64,000 nucleotides of DNA from Luzula sylvatica (Eukaryota; Streptophyta; Magnoliopsida; Poales; Juncaceae): NCBI GenBank assembly GCA_946800325.1, contig OX326957.1, forward strand, positions 61,215,070 to 61,279,069, written 5' to 3'. The notes below the pieces were generated by a model, which saw only the letters and a list, made by a program, of their open reading frames with translations, made no database searches and was not told the origin of the DNA. Of the stretch, positions 48,796 to 60,373 are shown in pieces; position 1 is the stretch's first letter; each line of letters begins with the position of its first letter. A program made the translations under genes and the position numbers.

Positions 48796-49087
48796 TGTAA
48801 TTGGTGATTAAGTTTGTGTGAATCATAACCGTAGGTGAATACATTTTTTAATGGCTTTTGTTATGAATTCACTTTTTCAAAACGTAACAATTGTTTGTTG
48901 TGCGATGAGAATGTTGGTTTATTTCTTGTTATTATTCTTAATTAGATTAAGATGTTGCCTAATCAATCATTATAATACTAAACACTCAAATATCGAATTT
49001 ATGATTTGAAATGTAACAATCTAAAATGGCAATGTTGGGCTAGGCCCATATAGTGACAGAATGGAATTTGGTGATCGGTACTAGCAA
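48796..49087 (+). repeat. Right copy of the ALKBH9 3'-flank duplication
   Basis: Matches 46155-46452 in the same orientation with few differences. It directly follows the Helitron that separates it from the exon fragment at 46978. Confidence 0.85.
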
Positions 49088-49464
49088 CTTTTGATCTTTG
49101 TACTTCTGTACTACCACTCGATACTTCAATTCTACGTTCTTATTTTTTTATTTTTTTATTTTTCAATGATTTAGTTTTCGTTTCAAGAAATAATTATCAA
49201 TTGGTTGAAGTTGTTGAACAGCATATAGCCTCATTATATTAGATATTTCTTCTCCTTTTGTTAACAAATTAAAAAACAAAAACAAAAAAGATAGGATAAT
49301 TTTATTTTAGACGACTTAGAATACTCTTACCTAATTTAACATTTTCATCATAAAATAAAAAACTTCATCTAATTGAGGAGAGAAAGCAAAAAGATTAGGT
49401 TCCCACTATCCCTTTGATCATGGTCCCCCATTTCTTCTTATTTTTATTCTTCTTCTTCTTTCTC

Positions 49465-49472
49465 TATTTATA
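49465..49472 (+). promoter_or_regulatory. TATA-like box of CCH
   Basis: CTATTTATATCG lies about 50 bp before the start codon at 49517, after a CTTCTTCTTCTT tract. It is a weak match to a plant TATA box. Confidence 0.4.
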
Positions 49473-49516
49473 TCGACCAAATCATATTCATTCTCACACT
49501 AACTTCAAATCCAACA

Positions 49517-50068
49517 ATGTCTGAGGTATTTTTACGCATTTCACGATCCACATACTCCGCAATGTTTCTTTCATTTTCCATTAATTATGGCCATATTTAC
49601 TTTTGTCTTTCGTTAATAAACGACTTTAACTTCATTTATATTTTCAGACGGTCGTGCTTAAAGTCGCCATGTCTTGCCAGGGTTGTGTCGGTGCCGTTCA
49701 GAGAGTTCTCACGAAAATGGAAGGTCTCTCTCTCTCTCTCTCTCTACAACTAACACGACTATTAAATCATTAAAATTAGAACGATTTATAATTGTGATAT
49801 ATAAATATCAGGTGTGGATTCCTTCGACATAAACAAAGAGGAGCAGAAGGTCACCGTGATAGGGAACGTGAAACCGGAAGACGTTTTCCAGACTGTTTCA
49901 AAAACCGGGAAAAGGACTTCCTTCTGGGAGCCTGAACCCGCATCTGAAATTCCCAAGACCGAACCAGAATCCACTACTCCTATTGCAGAAACACCAAAGA
50001 CCGAACCAGAAGTTACTACTACCGTGACTCCCGATACTTCAACCCCACCTCCTCAAACTACCGCTTGA
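49517..50068 (+). CDS. CCH: Copper chaperone CCH (ATX1-like HMA domain)
   Basis: Cytosolic copper metallochaperone that hands Cu(I) to P-type ATPases of the secretory pathway. Three exons (49517-49525, 49648-49723, 49812-50068) give 113 residues. The first exon codes only MSE. The HMA domain spans about 4-70 with the Cu-binding MSCQGC (11-16), followed by [18 protein letters not shown] and the Lys-rich KTGKRTSFW end. The plant-specific C-terminal extension (about 71-113) is rich in Pro, Thr and Glu with two PKTEPE-type repeats. This extension separates CCH from the shorter ATX1 form. In plants it has been linked to intercellular movement. Confidence 0.93.
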
Positions 50069-50271
50069 TTTTAAATTTTTAATGATCTTAAAATGGTATA
50101 TTGCAATTCGACACGAATTATTATAGAGACGTGGTTAAATTGTTATGATTTGAAGTGTGGCGTGACTATGAAAGAAAAATGAAGCGAAAATAAATATTAT
50201 TGTAATGAATTACATAATTCAGTAACGAGCTTTGTTTTGAGAAAATAAAAATAAAACAAAAAATATATCGA

Positions 50272-51241
50272 TTACCAAAAGAACCACTTCTTCGTTTGAA
50301 CTGGATCGCTTTTAATATCTACTTCATGATTTTCGATCGTCCTTTTCTCCATGCCTTGATTTAGTGCTTCCATTCTCTTTCTGCAACAAATCAAATTAAA
50401 TCATCAACATTAAAACTACAATATAAACTAATTAAAAGAAAAAAAAAATGTGAATAAAAAAAATACTTGGTATCTTCACGACGACCATGCAAGCTCCATC
50501 TCTGCCTAAATCCTTCCATCCCTTCCACTCCACTTGCCAAAATCATGCGCCTTTTAAATACACAAATTAAATAAATAATTAAACAATTATGTTTGACAAA
50601 AAAACTGAGAATTAAACGAGCCACCTTTCTAATGATGTAAGTTCAGATTGAAGCTGAGTTACTCGTTCCTTTGCGAGCTCTAGAGGCATTGATTGACCTA
50701 GCTTGTACTCGCTCACCTTTAATCTCTCTCTAATTTCTTTGTCCTAAACTCAAAATTCATTCTCATTTACTAACAAGATTATTTTAGTTCAATTAATTAA
50801 GAGGACTACAGAAACATAATTTTTGGACTGACCCGTTTCTCGGCACACTGTCTGTACAGAACAATCTCGTCCTGACAAAATGGTTCGATATCATTTATCT
50901 GTAGACCTGAAACATATAAAAAAGATTGAAACTTTTATCATATAGTACGATTTTATTTTTTTAAAAACATTAATTGAGATGTTGTGATTACAAAGAAAGA
51001 GATTTTTGAGAATGCCCTCGCATAAATCAACGTTTTCGAGAACATGAGATGCGATTTCTTGGGGAATGATGGGGGAAGGTGGGCCCAACATGAGGTCATC
51101 CCCCACTAGAATTGTTTCCTCCATGGTGGTTTGTGAATCGACTACAATCAATTGAACCAAAAATTAGGTTAAACCATTGATCAATTAAGTATACCAAGTG
51201 GTTAATATCTAATTATACTGAACCATGAGCATACCATCCAT
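50272..51241 (-). CDS. Twin-CX9C (CHCH-like) protein with C-terminal coiled coil
   Basis: I do not recognise a named gene. Six exons (51241-51235, 51141-50992, 50906-50833, 50743-50625, 50550-50467, 50380-50272) join in frame to 180 residues. After PPSPIIPQEIASHVLENVD come four cysteines at 43, 53, 63 and 73, so each gap is exactly nine residues: C-x9-C-x9-C-x9-C. Two CX9C pairs are the mark of CHCH proteins that are oxidised by MIA40 in the mitochondrial intermembrane space. Residues ~75-125 are charged and helical (KEIRERLKVSEYKLG, LAKERVTQLQSELTSLERR), then FRQRWSLHGR, ending KKWFFW. The start is an ATG two codons before a splice junction. The upstream frame stays open (EQLFEFDSEEWLLKNAI), so a longer N-terminus is possible. 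Function is unproven; mitochondrial assembly is an inference. Head-to-head with the PPR gene. Confidence 0.78.
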
Positions 51242-51886
51242 GATTGCGTTCTTTAGTAACCACTCTTCTGAATCAAATTCGAATAACTGCTCAAACGGAT
51301 GATTTTAACTACAAAAAAACTAAAATTGAATGTCAATGGAGTGAATGTAGAATACAACGGACAAAGAGAAGACATGGGCTGAACTCCATTGATAAAAGTA
51401 CCTTCTTGCTGCGAGATAGATTGATTGGTGGAGATGGGTTGAGAGAAAATCAACCAGAGTGATTTTACCGCGGGCGAACTGAGCTCCGAAGAACGGCTTT
51501 CATGAAGAAGAGGGAGCGGCGCGGCGTATACGAGATGTAGAAAGTCGGGTTATGTATAAACCGGAATTGAGTTCTCGTTTAATGGGTTCTTAATTCGGAT
51601 GGAATTCAAAAGTCGAATTATATGTACTTCAAATTCAGGTTAATTGGTAATTTAGATTACCAGTGAAACCGAGAATTTAAATCTCGGTTTATCAGTAAAC
51701 CTGGAGATTATGTCCTCGTTTAACCGGCAAAACCCATGATCTGCATCTGTGGTGGAGAACTGCGAACATGACGATAATGGAAATCGTACCCCATGAGGCT
51801 GTGATCGTCTCTTCTTCTCCATTTCCATCGATCAAACTACACTGTTCTTGGCGAACTCATGCATAGAGAAGCATTGTGGAGATCCC
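51242..51886. promoter_or_regulatory. Shared intergenic region between the CX9C and PPR genes
   Basis: 645 bp between divergent starts. 51553-51735 contains several copies of a degenerate unit: one begins AAACCGGAATTGAG and has TCTCG soon after; another pairs AAACCGAGA with TCTCGGTTT around an ATTTAAA-like centre (about 51665-51692); a third starts AAACCTGGAGATT and has CCTCGTTTA. The same kind of unit lies in the BASS4/PARP3 intergenic region. Confidence 0.55.
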
Positions 51887-54148
51887 ATGAAACCCAATGT
51901 GTTTAGTTCGTCCCCTTCTACTCCCCTACCTCTTTGCAATAATTCTCACGCAAACATTCCCGCAAAAAACAATGCCCAACAACTCCCAATTCCTGCTTCC
52001 TCCAATGTATCGAACATTAAAAATGGAAAATCCATTTATCCCTTGTCACTGCTTCGGACCTACACGAAAGCCGGACAAATGGAGGCCGCCCACAAGGTGT
52101 ACGATGAATTGCCTAATAAGACGCTCGTTGATTGGACCAATCTCATGTCAGGCTACGAACGTCGTGGCCATCCATTCAAGGTTCTCTTTCTATTACGTGA
52201 CTTGATAACACAACAATTTGATGCTAATTCGTCTCTCTGGCCTGATCCATTCGTCTTCTCTGTTGCGTTAAAAGCTTGTGCTTCTCTCAGAAACCTAAAT
52301 CTCAGCCGTGAATTGCACTGTTTAGTCATTAAATTTTGCACTTCGGAGGATTTGTATGTTTGTAACGGTCTTATATCCACATATGCGACCTGTAACTACA
52401 TTACCTACTCCGAGCGAGTCTTTAATTATCTCTCACAGCCCGATTTGGTCTCTTGGGCTTGCATTCTTGATGCATACGTGAAAAACAAAGATTATGATGG
52501 TGCACTTAATCTTTTTATCGAGATGGCTTGGAGCGGTACACCTTTTGATGCTTTTGCTCTCTCGATTGGTTTAAAGGCTGCTAGTTATAACCTCCTTGAT
52601 AATAAACCAGGATTTCAAATCCATGGTTACATGATCAAAATGGGTTTCGGTCCTTACCCTTTCCTAGAGAATTGCTTGCTAGAGTTCTATGGAAGAGTGG
52701 GGGAGTTGGGTTACATGAGGAAGGTGTTCGATGAAATGCCTGAGAGAAATTTGGTTACGTGGAATACTGCTATTGAATGCTATACATGTAACCGTCACTA
52801 CGAAAAAGCTTTGTTATTATTTCATGAATTAATGTCTGAAGAATCAAAGTGTGATCTATGCACACTTGGCAGCACTCTTCAGGCCGTGATAAGTTTAGGA
52901 GAACTAAAACCGGGAAAACAAATCCATGCTTATGTAATCAAAGCAGGGTTTGGTTCGAACAGTCATATTGTAACTGCTATACTCGACATGTACATAATTC
53001 TTGCCAAAGATAATTCCTCAATTAAAGCATTAAAAGATTTCATGTCAAATGGGGCCGAAGAATTGGATGAATTCATGATTTCGAATAGTTTGAAATCATG
53101 TGCTTCTCAAATGGATTTAGATACGGGAAAAACTATACACAGTTTAATATTTAAACTCGGTATGAGTAACGATTTGTATATAAAAAGTTCGTTAATGGAT
53201 ATGTATGCCAAGTGCACGGATCTCGATTCGACCTATGAGATATTTTCGAGGATCGAACGGCCCGATTTGGTTTCGTGGTCTTTGTTAATTTCGGGTCATT
53301 GTTCGAATTTTAATTTCGAAAAAGCCTTGGAATTATTTAGAGACATGCAATTTCGTGGAGTCAAAGCAAATGAGTATATTTATACTTCGGTACTATTAGC
53401 ATGTATTGGTTTAGGAGATTTCAATAAAGGGAGAGAAATTCATTGCGATATAATAAAAAATGGGCACGGATCGAATCTTGAGATCGTGAGACTTTTAGTG
53501 AAAGTTTATAGAATTATGAAAAGACCCCTCGAATGTGAAAATTTACGCTCGTTTATGCAAAAAGAGAATCTCAAATTATTTCTCGAAACCGTTCGAAATA
53601 ATAACGAGACGGTTCAAATCGAAGCATTGTGCTCTGCCATGAATTCTTGTGGGCAATTAATGCTTTTAAATCTCGGGCTTCAAATTCATGGATACATAAC
53701 AACGAGTGGTTTTTCACATGATTATAATATAAATAATTCTCTAATTAACATGTACTCGAACTTTGGCAATCTTAATGATGCGTATAAAGTGTTCGATGAA
53801 ATGCCTAGGAAGAGTTCTCATTCTTGGACGTTAATTATCCATGCAAGTGTTCAAAACGGGTCTCCAACAAAGGCGCTTGAATTATTCGTACAAATGTTGA
53901 GAAATGACAAGGGTCCAAATAGTAACACGTTTTTATATGTGTTGAGGGCTTGCGTGGATTTGGGTTCGGTGGATTTTGCTTTCCAGGTTTTTGAATCGAT
54001 GGAAAAATTATATGATGTGAAACCAATATGGACACATCATTCGTGCATCGTTAAAGTTTTGGAAAAGGCGGGAATGAGCGAAGAAGCGATGCATTTTGTT
54101 GATAGTGTCGTGTCGGTACAAAATTCAGAGTATAGTTCTTTAGATTAA
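51887..54148 (+). CDS. PLS-type pentatricopeptide repeat (PPR) protein
   Basis: Sequence-specific organelle RNA-binding protein. A single exon encodes 753 residues from ATG 51887; the open frame extends 13 codons further upstream but has no earlier ATG. Tandem 31-36-residue repeats cover about residues 55-735. Typical ends are seen in AHKVYDELPNKTLVDWTNL, YMRKVFDEMPERNLVTWNT, GALNLFIEMAWSGTPFD and AYKVFDEMPRKSSHSWTLII, with interspersed L-type repeats of the form GxQIHxYxIKxGF. This is the P-L-S arrangement of land-plant PPRs. No E/E+ or DYW domain follows; the protein stops shortly after a last repeat (VLEKAGMSEEAMHFVDSVV). It therefore cannot edit RNA alone, if it is an editing factor. The Ser/Pro/Asn-rich N-terminus may be an organelle targeting sequence. 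Lack of introns is normal for the family. Confidence 0.93.
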   Translation: MKPNVFSSSPSTPLPLCNNSHANIPAKNNAQQLPIPASSNVSNIKNGKSIYPLSLLRTYTKAGQMEAAHKVYDELPNKTLVDWTNLMSGYERRGHPFKVLFLLRDLITQQFDANSSLWPDPFVFSVALKACASLRNLNLSRELHCLVIKFCTSEDLYVCNGLISTYATCNYITYSERVFNYLSQPDLVSWACILDAYVKNKDYDGALNLFIEMAWSGTPFDAFALSIGLKAASYNLLDNKPGFQIHGYMIKMGFGPYPFLENCLLEFYGRVGELGYMRKVFDEMPERNLVTWNTAIECYTCNRHYEKALLLFHELMSEESKCDLCTLGSTLQAVISLGELKPGKQIHAYVIKAGFGSNSHIVTAILDMYIILAKDNSSIKALKDFMSNGAEELDEFMISNSLKSCASQMDLDTGKTIHSLIFKLGMSNDLYIKSSLMDMYAKCTDLDSTYEIFSRIERPDLVSWSLLISGHCSNFNFEKALELFRDMQFRGVKANEYIYTSVLLACIGLGDFNKGREIHCDIIKNGHGSNLEIVRLLVKVYRIMKRPLECENLRSFMQKENLKLFLETVRNNNETVQIEALCSAMNSCGQLMLLNLGLQIHGYITTSGFSHDYNINNSLINMYSNFGNLNDAYKVFDEMPRKSSHSWTLIIHASVQNGSPTKALELFVQMLRNDKGPNSNTFLYVLRACVDLGSVDFAFQVFESMEKLYDVKPIWTHHSCIVKVLEKAGMSEEAMHFVDSVVSVQNSEYSSLD

Positions 54149-54659
54149 TTTTAATTGATTTTTTTTTTTTTTTTAAGGAAAGGCTTTTGTCATTTCTATG
54201 TATAAAAAAGAAGAAATTATTTACAAGGAGATTGATTTTACTTTATATATGTGAATAATTTTCACTTTTGATGATTGAACAATGCTTGTAAAGAATTTAG
54301 TGATTGTTTGAATCTTGATCATGAGTTTGGTAAGATGAATTTAATTAATGCACGTGGTAGGATAATTTAATTGGTCATGACAATAGTCGAGGAGACAGCT
54401 AATAATTTGAGCTTGGTGGTTGTGATCAATTAATAAAAATTAAAAAGTATGAAACACATTTATAAATGTAGTACTAAATTTTCAGCAAGTTTCACGTGCA
54501 AGGGGGACGACTCGGATTAGGGTGAGAAAAATCAACCACGAACCCAAATAAATACGGAAAATTTGAATAGATAAAGATTTCAACTCAACTAATACTGATT
54601 TGGTTATTCGATAAATTTATACTGGATCCAAATAGATACGAAAGACTCGAAGAGATTGA

Positions 54660-56130
54660 GATGTCGAGTCGACTAAACTGATTCGGTTACTCGGAAAATA
54701 TACATATTCGACCCAAATAAATACGAAAGAGTTGAAGAGAGAGAGATATCGAGTCAACTAGACTGATTCGCTTATTTGAAAATATACATATTCGACCCAA
54801 ATAAATACGAAAGAGTTGAAGAGATAGAGATAGAGAATCAACTAGACTGATTCGCTTATTTGAAAATATACATATTCGGCCCAAATAAATACGAAAGAGT
54901 TGAAGAGATAGAGATATCGAGTCAACTAGACTGATTCGCTTATTTGAAAATATACATATTCGACCCAAATAAATACGAAAGAGTTGAAGAGAGAGATATC
55001 GAGTCAACTAGACTGATTCGATTATTTGAAAATATACATATTCGACCCAAATAAATACGAAAGAGTTGAAGAGAGAGATATCGAGTCAACTAGACTGATT
55101 CGCTTATTTGAAAATATACATATTCGACCCAAATAAATACGAAAGAGTTGAAGAGATAGAGATATCGAGTCAACTAGACTGATTCGTTTATTTGGAAATA
55201 TACATATCCGACTCAAATAAATACGAAAGGTCTGAAGAGATTGAGATGTCGAGTCAACTAGACTGATTCAGTGATTCGCTTATTTGGAAAATATACATAT
55301 CCGACTCAAATAAATACGAAAGGTTCGAAGAGATTGAGATGTCGAGTCAACTAGACTGATTCAGTGATTCGCTTATTTGGAAAATATACATATCCGACTC
55401 AAATAAATGCGAAAGGTTCGAAGAGATTGAGATGTCGAGTCAACTAGACTGATTCAGTGATTCGCTTATTTGGAAAATATACATATCCGACTCAAATAAA
55501 TGCGAAAGGTTCGAAGAGATTGAGATGTCGAGTCAACTAGACTGATTCAGTGATTCGCTTATTTGGAAAATATACATATTCGACTCAAATAAATACGAAA
55601 GGTTCGAAGAGATTGAGATATCGAGTCAACTAGACTGATTCTCTTATTTGAAAATATACATATTCGACCCAAATAAATACGAAAGAGTTGAAGAGATAAA
55701 GATATCGAGTCAACTAGACTGATTCGCTTATTTGAAAATATACATATTCGACCCAAATAAATACGAAAGAGTTGAAGAGATAGAGATATCGAGTCAACTA
55801 GACTGATTCGTTTATTTGGAAATATACATATCCGACTCAAATAAATACGAAAGGTTCGAAGAGATTGAGATGTCGAGTCAACTAGACTGATTAAGTGATT
55901 CGCTTATTTGGAAAATATACATATCCGACTCAAATAAATACGAAAGGTTCGAAGAGATTGAGATGTCGAGTCAACTAGACTAATTCAGTGATTCGCTTAT
56001 TTGGAAAATATACATATCCGACTCAAATAAATACGAAAGGTTCGAAGAGATTGAGATATCGAGTCAATTAGACTGATTCAGTGATTCGCTTATTTGAAAA
56101 ATATACATATTCGACTTGAATAATAACCGG
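54660..56130. repeat. Tandem satellite, 84- and 93-bp unit types, about 17 copies
   Basis: The marker word GACTGATTC (or a close variant) starts at 54677, 54761, 54845, 54929, 55011, 55093, 55177, 55261, 55354, 55447, 55540, 55633, 55717, 55801, 55885, 55978 and 56071. The intervals are 84, 84, 84, 82, 82, 84, 84, 93, 93, 93, 93, 84, 84, 84, 93 and 93. The 93-bp type differs by a 9-bp insertion after GACTGATTCA. The unit is AT-rich with CCAAATAAATACGAAAG and AATATACATAT. The minus strand reads open across several units (for example FRIYLGRICIFSNKRISLVD), an artefact of 84 being divisible by 3. Weaker units continue left to about 54520. Confidence 0.95.
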
Positions 56131-57335
56131 GTATTTTTTCCTGCCTAATTTTGTCCCCCTCCCCCCTCGGAAATTATTTTTCATGTCATATTTCAATTAA
56201 AAATATTTCAGTTCAAAATAATAATTTATGATACCAAATACATTTTAATTAAATTAGTCCATGACAAATTAAAATAAGTATAAATAACACAATTGAATTG
56301 AACTAAGTTCATGATTTTAGGGCGAATTAGTAATATATAAATAAAATAAAATCGACTGTTAGATTCAATGATATATAAGTAAATTCATATTAAGATTCAG
56401 TTCAAATATCTTCAGAGGCCAAAGATGACATTTATAATATCCGTCGCGTACATGACATGTATATAATCGGGACGGACAAGTACAATATATTATCCATATT
56501 TTATTTATCAATGCACCACTCCACTGTTTGTAGAATATAAACAATTTTATTGTAATTATTACAATTTTTTTTGTCATGAATACTTTGGTTCAGGCTCCTC
56601 TCTATGCCTGTAATTATCGCCGTGTATTTGTTGGGAATAGTTATTTCCCACATATTTTCGTCTCTATACACCAAAAAGGAATTACTATTTTATTATATTT
56701 TAATAATATTCGATAAAATAAAAAATACAATAATAAAAGATTTTTTTATATCTGAATTTGAGTTACTCTTAATTTAATACATAAATACATGATTTAACAT
56801 CTTAATTTATGATTTTATTATCTTAATTTATGATTGAACATTCAATTAAGATATTAAATTATGAATTAATATATTAATTTTTAAGTTGTTAAGTCATATA
56901 CACGTATGTCCAACATTTTCCTATTATAAATAAATTTTGTAATTAATCGTCTTATGCTTGTAATTTTGCCAAATAAAGTATTGTTGATAATAAAGTACAG
57001 GCACCTTTTAGTTCACACGTCTCTCTCTCAAAATATAATTTATAATTTATTATTCTCATTAACTCGTATCTTCTCTATGTCCTCATTCTTAATTTGACGG
57101 ATTTCAAAAGTCGAAACCAAACATAATTGATGTCATTTATTTATTTTTAACAAAACATCATAATCCCCCAAATTCACCTAGAAAGATTTTGCTATCCACC
57201 ACTTCGAAATACAAAATACTTTCGTGCCGGTGCCACCACCGTATTCTTCTCGTATTATTTTATACAAATATTTTGTTAATCTTTCCGAGTATATATGTTA
57301 TTTTATTTATCTCGTGTCACTGGCATTTAATTACT
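56131..57335. other. AT-rich intergenic DNA
   Basis: Nothing delimited. The short open frames look random. Confidence 0.45.
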
Positions 57336-57343
57336 TTATTAAG

Positions 57344-57918
57344 CTATGTTGCACGGATACGGATACGGGTATCGTATCCGATACGATACGGATACGGCGA
57401 TACGGTAATTTTCAAAAAATCACGGATACGGATACGGCTATATAATTATTATTTTAATATATTCATATTGTATATAATAAATAAATAAATAATAAATTAA
57501 ATAATATTTTGAATTTAAATATCATGACAATAAATAAAATCAACACAACAATGCAAGTATCATAAAAGTATTCTAAATTTATTCTAGAAGTATCTTAGAA
57601 CTAATTTAGAACTATCCTAGAAGTATCCTAGAAGTATCCTATATAATTTATTTAAAAATATTATGGGCCAAAGTATCATAAATGGAGTATCCCAGCCGTA
57701 TCCCGAACGTATCCCAGCCGTATCCTGCCGTATCCTGAACGTATCCCAGCCGTATCCTGTCGTATCCCCGCCGTATCCGAAAAAAATAAATATTAAAATA
57801 ATCGGATACGCCACGTGGCGTATCCGATACGTATCCGAGCCGTATCGTATCCGTATCCGTATCGAATATCCGTATCCTCAGGATACTTTTGCGTTTTTGA
57901 AGTATCCGCCTAACATAG
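57344..57918. mobile_element. TIR element, CTATGTTGCACGGATAC family, complete copy
   Basis: Starts CTATGTTGCACGGATAC and ends GTATCCGCCTAACATAG. An exact 8-bp TSD TTATTAAG flanks it (57336-57343 and 57919-57926), which suggests the hAT superfamily. Both arms are filled with GGATACGGATACG/CGTATCCGTATCC words, and the right half has repeated CGTATCCCAGC. No coding sequence. Relative of the split element at 25160-29551. Confidence 0.85.
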
Positions 57919-58102
57919 TTATTAAGTTATCTCATTCAATTCCTCTATTTCCTGCTTACTATATTATATTATATCTGATCTGATTACCTGTCCTTTGATA
58001 TTTACAAAGACTAAGAGAGAGAGAAGAAGAAGGGGAGAGAAATCAATCAATCAACCAACCATTCATAAAACCCAAAACGAAACGATAGTGCTAAGTGCAG
58101 TG

Positions 58103-60241
58103 ATGAAGATGGACGCAGTGGCGGAAGGAGTGGTGGAGGAGAATGAGAAGGCGGCGGCGACGAAAGTGCAAAAGATATATAGGAGTTATCGGACAAGGCG
58201 TCGTTTGGCCGACTCTGCCGTCGTCGCCGAAGAATTCTGGTTCGTCCTTTTTTGTTTCGTATAAAACCCTAAATAAAAAAAAAAATGTAGAAAAAAATAA
58301 AGGGCCCAACCGGGTTCGAACCGGTGACCTCTTGATCTGCAGTCAAATGCTCTACCACTGAGCTATGGACCCTTTCTTGCCATTCCTGTTCAATGTCTTT
58401 GATTTGTTTGTATTATATGATGCATTTCTTTTGTTGGAAATGGTCGGTGCTGTATAATTCCTGAAATTACTTGGAAGATTAAAAATATTAATTGGTAGTT
58501 TAGGTTTATTATTTGACGAATAAATGAGTTGGCATTTTTTTGTTGGAACCAAATGAAGGTGGCAAGCAATCGATTACGCGCGGTTGAATCACAGTACGAT
58601 ATCGTTCTTTGATAACCAGAAGCCCGAGCCGGTAGTTTCCAAGTGGACACGTGTCGTCCTCAATGCTTCCAAGGTTGAACTATGTTATTTGTCTAAATTC
58701 TTCAATTTTAAATTTCATTTATAATTTTGGTTAATCGCGAAAACATCTTTTTTATCAGGTTGGTCAAGGATTGTGCGAGGATGATCGAGCCCTTACACTT
58801 GCTTTTTGGCACTGGATCGAAGCTGTAATAAACTGTTCACGAACAATTACTCTATTTTTTCTATTATATCTATTTATAATCAAACATAACAATTTGATTG
58901 CAAAATAAATAATAATAGATTGATCCAAGACATAGATACGGGCACAATCTTGAATACTACTACAAAGAATGGTGCAACAGCCAGGCTGGCCAACCTTTTT
59001 TCTATTGGTACGCACACTCAAATTAAAACTCTCAAATTAGTATCCAATTAATGAAAAATAGTTTAATTTATCGAAATAATATCGTACCATGTGCAGGCTA
59101 GATGTAGGAGATGGGCGAGACTTAGATCTCAATGAATGTTCTAGATCTAAATTAAAGAAGCAATGCATCAAGTATTTGGGCCCGGTAATTTCTCACTTTT
59201 GATTTGCAATAATTAGTAGGGTACACGAAGATTATTATTATATTTATATGTGGACTATGTTTGATGATATTTTAATTGTTTATTTTCAGCAAGAAAGAGA
59301 GCTTTACGAGTATGTAATCGAAGAAGGCAAAACGATTCACAAACAAACTGGAGAGATTTTGGACACGAACCAAGGATCTGACGATGGAAAATGGATATTT
59401 GTGATGAGCTCATCCATGAAAATTTACGCTGGACTTGTATATACATGTTACTTTTATAGTTTATATGTGGAATATTCCTAAATTAACGGTTCTTTTTTTC
59501 TTTGTTTATTTGTTTCAGAAAAAGAAAGGACACTTTCACCACTCGAGTTTCCTAGCTGGAGGTGCTGCCATTGCGGCTGGGGGATTGACTGTCGACAATG
59601 GCACATTTAAGGTATTTTTCAATCATCAAAGTATGATCACATTTATAATTTTATTTAGAAATATAATTTAATAGTGTATGTAATTTTGCAGTGTATTACG
59701 ACACACAGTGGACACTACCGTCCCAAGGATGAGAATGTCGACAATTTCTTGAATTTTCTTGGAGATAATGGAGTAAACCTCACTCAAGTCAAGGTACATG
59801 CATTTATACACGAACCTTATACGCCTTTTTATTGTCATGTATTCATGGATATATTATACGATAATATTATAGGTGATTAATACCAAAGAGGATTATGACG
59901 AAGAATCAAATCAAGATAAAACTAAGCAAGTAATTGAGGAACAAACAATTAAACCGGAAGAGATTAATAACATGGACGAATTAACATCGAAATCGAAATA
60001 CGAAAGAACTTTATCGGGGGGATTGCGTGGCCCGAGAAGCATCATACCCCAATTGAAAATACTGGAGAGGATCAACTCAAAGAAGGAAATGAATTCGTAC
60101 CAATTGGGTGACCAGCTTTCAAATTGTTGGTCTAGCGGAACCGGTCCGAGGATCGGATGCATCGCGGATTATCCAACGGAGCTGAGGGCGCAAGCTCTCG
60201 AATTTGTTTGCCTTTCTCCGAGAGATTTTGTCCATGTTTGA
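58103..60241 (+). CDS. IQM family calmodulin-binding protein
   Basis: IQM proteins carry one IQ motif, bind calmodulin without needing calcium, and act in stress and hormone responses (family knowledge). Nine exons (58103-58239, 58559-58673, 58759-58824, 58919-59007, 59097-59184, 59290-59436, 59519-59611, 59692-59793, 59873-60241) give 401 residues. The IQ motif is at about 22-33 ([18 protein letters not shown]). It is followed by family blocks [66 protein letters not shown] and [20 protein letters not shown]. The C-terminal ~120 residues are acidic/polar and variable, ending [15 protein letters not shown]. The start is the first ATG after upstream stops in the likely leader; a nearby ATG two codons on is also possible. 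Intron 1 contains an antisense tRNA gene. A tandem relative starts at 63566. Confidence 0.93.
58301..58372 (-). tRNA. trnC-GCA: tRNA-Cys (GCA)
   Basis: The 72-nt minus-strand sequence folds as a complete cloverleaf. Acceptor GGGTCCA pairs with TGGGCCC with one G-U, and the discriminator base is T. The A box is TAGCTCAGTGG, the B box GGTTCGAACCC. The anticodon loop CTGCAGA gives anticodon GCA. A T-rich terminator (TTATTTTTTT) follows at once on the minus strand. It has no intron and no encoded CCA, as expected for a nuclear gene. It lies inside intron 1 of the IQM gene on the opposite strand. Confidence 0.97.
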
Positions 60242-60373
60242 AAATTTGTGATTATGTTCAATTAACCAAATGTTTAATTTAGCATTATTTAAATTCCTGT
60301 TGAGTTTATTTAAGCATTAGTACACTTGAATCTGTTTGATTTTTTTTATTGACCCTGTATGAATTAATTTCAT

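Noticed and set aside
51244..51462. 72-codon plus-strand frame between the CX9C and PPR genes
   Set aside because: Antisense to the CX9C leader, with no family resemblance.
54687..55840. Long minus-strand open frames with repeated FRIYLGRICIFSNK
   Set aside because: They follow the 84-bp satellite period exactly and stop where units of 82 bp or the 93-bp type change the phase or context. No independent coding signal.
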